Assembly (NCBI GenBank): GCA_964406135.1
Contig: CAYOQO010000013.1
Span: 1-30,895, forward strand
Direction of reading: 5' to 3'
Origin: JACPFN01 sp964406135
GTDB lineage: Bacteria; Babelota; Babeliae; Babelales; Chromulinivoraceae
DNA length: 30,895 nt
The notes beneath the pieces are model-generated. The model was not told where the DNA came from, did not search any database, and saw only the letters and a program-made list of their open reading frames with translations. Shown in pieces: positions 30,413-30,895 of the stretch (position 1 is its first letter; the number at the start of each line of letters is the position of its first letter). The translations under genes and the position numbers were made by a program.

Positions 30413-30895
30413 GAACCCTCCATTTTTCTTTACACCGGTAAAGGCGTATCGTTAAAGGTAGTCTATGATTTCAGACTTTAAAAAGTCAATGGTTTAAGGC
30501 TTTGCTAAAAGGCTTTTTTCTTATTTGAATTGCATTCAACCTTCCCTCATTCTTCCATGTTTTCTTTTTCCGTCGTCCTCGACACCGATCGAGGATCCAG
30601 TTATTTATAAAGAATTGTTCATTTTAAAAAGTTCTTTTTCTTCGTTACAAGTAAGAAAGAAGTTATTGATTGTTTTGTCGCTTATGCCGCGACGGGCACC
30701 AAAGTATGATTTTGCATACTTTGGAATCACAAATTTAAGGGAGACCCTTAAATATTCCCACGCCTCAAAGGGCTCGATTCGCTTTTCGAATCTAAAAGAT
30801 TCATCGGCTGGAATCTCGCACAACCGCTCGGCTTGTTCGGAACTATGAAAGAAATCCTATTTTCAATCTATTAAAATCTCATCCTCGGGAAGGCG
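30413..30895. other. Gene-poor, hairpin-rich edge region
   Basis: No convincing gene is present. After the palindromic repeat at 30564, three perfect hairpins follow in about 95 bp: CCAAAGTATG/CATACTTTGG (30699-30724), ATTTAAGGG/CCCTTAAAT (30733-30753) and GATTCG/CGAATC (30776-30792), the last with an alternative GAATC/GATTC pairing downstream. The stretch is GC-richer than its surroundings. Open frames on both strands (72 and 107 codons) have no ribosome-binding site and no recognisable protein. It could be a structured RNA, the remnant of a repeat element, or the start of a feature cut by the window edge. Confidence 0.4.
30564..30600. repeat. Dispersed palindromic repeat
   Basis: CTTTTTCCGTCGTCCTCGA, loop, TCGAGGATCCAG. 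The stem TCCTCGA/TCGAGGA spans 30576-30582 and 30589-30595. Only three differences separate it from 22078-22114, two of them in the loop or flank. Confidence 0.82.

Noticed and set aside
30525..30848. Open frames on both strands at the right edge (107 and 72 codons)
   Set aside because: No ribosome-binding site and no family resemblance; the plus frame runs straight through the palindromic repeat and the hairpins. Chance frames are more likely.
1..30895. tRNA, rRNA or other standard RNA genes
   Set aside because: No intergenic stretch showed a cloverleaf with a T-loop consensus or rRNA-like sequence. Faint RNAs cannot be excluded without a covariance search.

Overview
The window comes from an AT-rich, Gram-negative-type bacterium with tightly packed genes. 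It probably belongs to the host-associated phylum Candidatus Dependentiae (TM6). That placement is inferred from the mix of reduced housekeeping genes, many exported proteins without recognisable homologues, a cysteine-rich outer-membrane protein, exported ankyrin-like proteins and an exported GH18 chitinase; no rRNA or tRNA is present to confirm it.

Layout. (1) 198-5683, minus strand: an envelope and division cluster, uppP-like > ftsK > murF > rsmH, with an ATGA overlap at the first junction. (2) 6031-7698, plus: a large cysteine-rich outer-membrane protein with a near-consensus promoter, long leader and terminator. (3) 7825-8997, minus: a DUF4143 ATPase. (4) 10164-12526, minus: an operon of membrane-anchored TPR protein > gltX > a FabD homologue lacking the catalytic serine. 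(5) 12658-14962, minus: small and exported thiol or redox-type proteins (two CxxC proteins, a flavodoxin-fold oxidoreductase, a rhodanese) around rpmF. (6) 14.9-16.2 kb: dprA. (7) 16.2-19.2 kb: four tandem paralogues of an exported ankyrin-like protein. (8) gyrA, the chitinase and a small exported protein, all minus. (9) lepA (plus), then exported proteins of unknown function, an RMND1/DUF155-type protein, grpE and a second outer-membrane protein. (10) 30.4-30.9 kb: a non-coding, hairpin-rich edge.

Two 100-N gaps (10308-10407 and 18494-18593) are each flanked by an exact 55-bp duplication. Merging the duplicate restores an intact 474-aa GltX and an intact fourth ankyrin paralogue. The apparent breaks are therefore almost certainly scaffolding artefacts, although the second gap, inside a tandem repeat, could hide extra copies.

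A dispersed palindromic repeat (TGGATCC-stem-loop-stem-GAC/TGACA type) occurs about six times between genes, twice as an inverted pair. The most unusual gene-level signals are the FabD homologue without its nucleophile, the UppP homologue with Gln in place of its first conserved Glu, a 39-residue CxxC micro-protein translationally coupled to an exported CxxC protein, and the recently duplicated exported ankyrin array. No CRISPR array, transposase or known defence island was seen.
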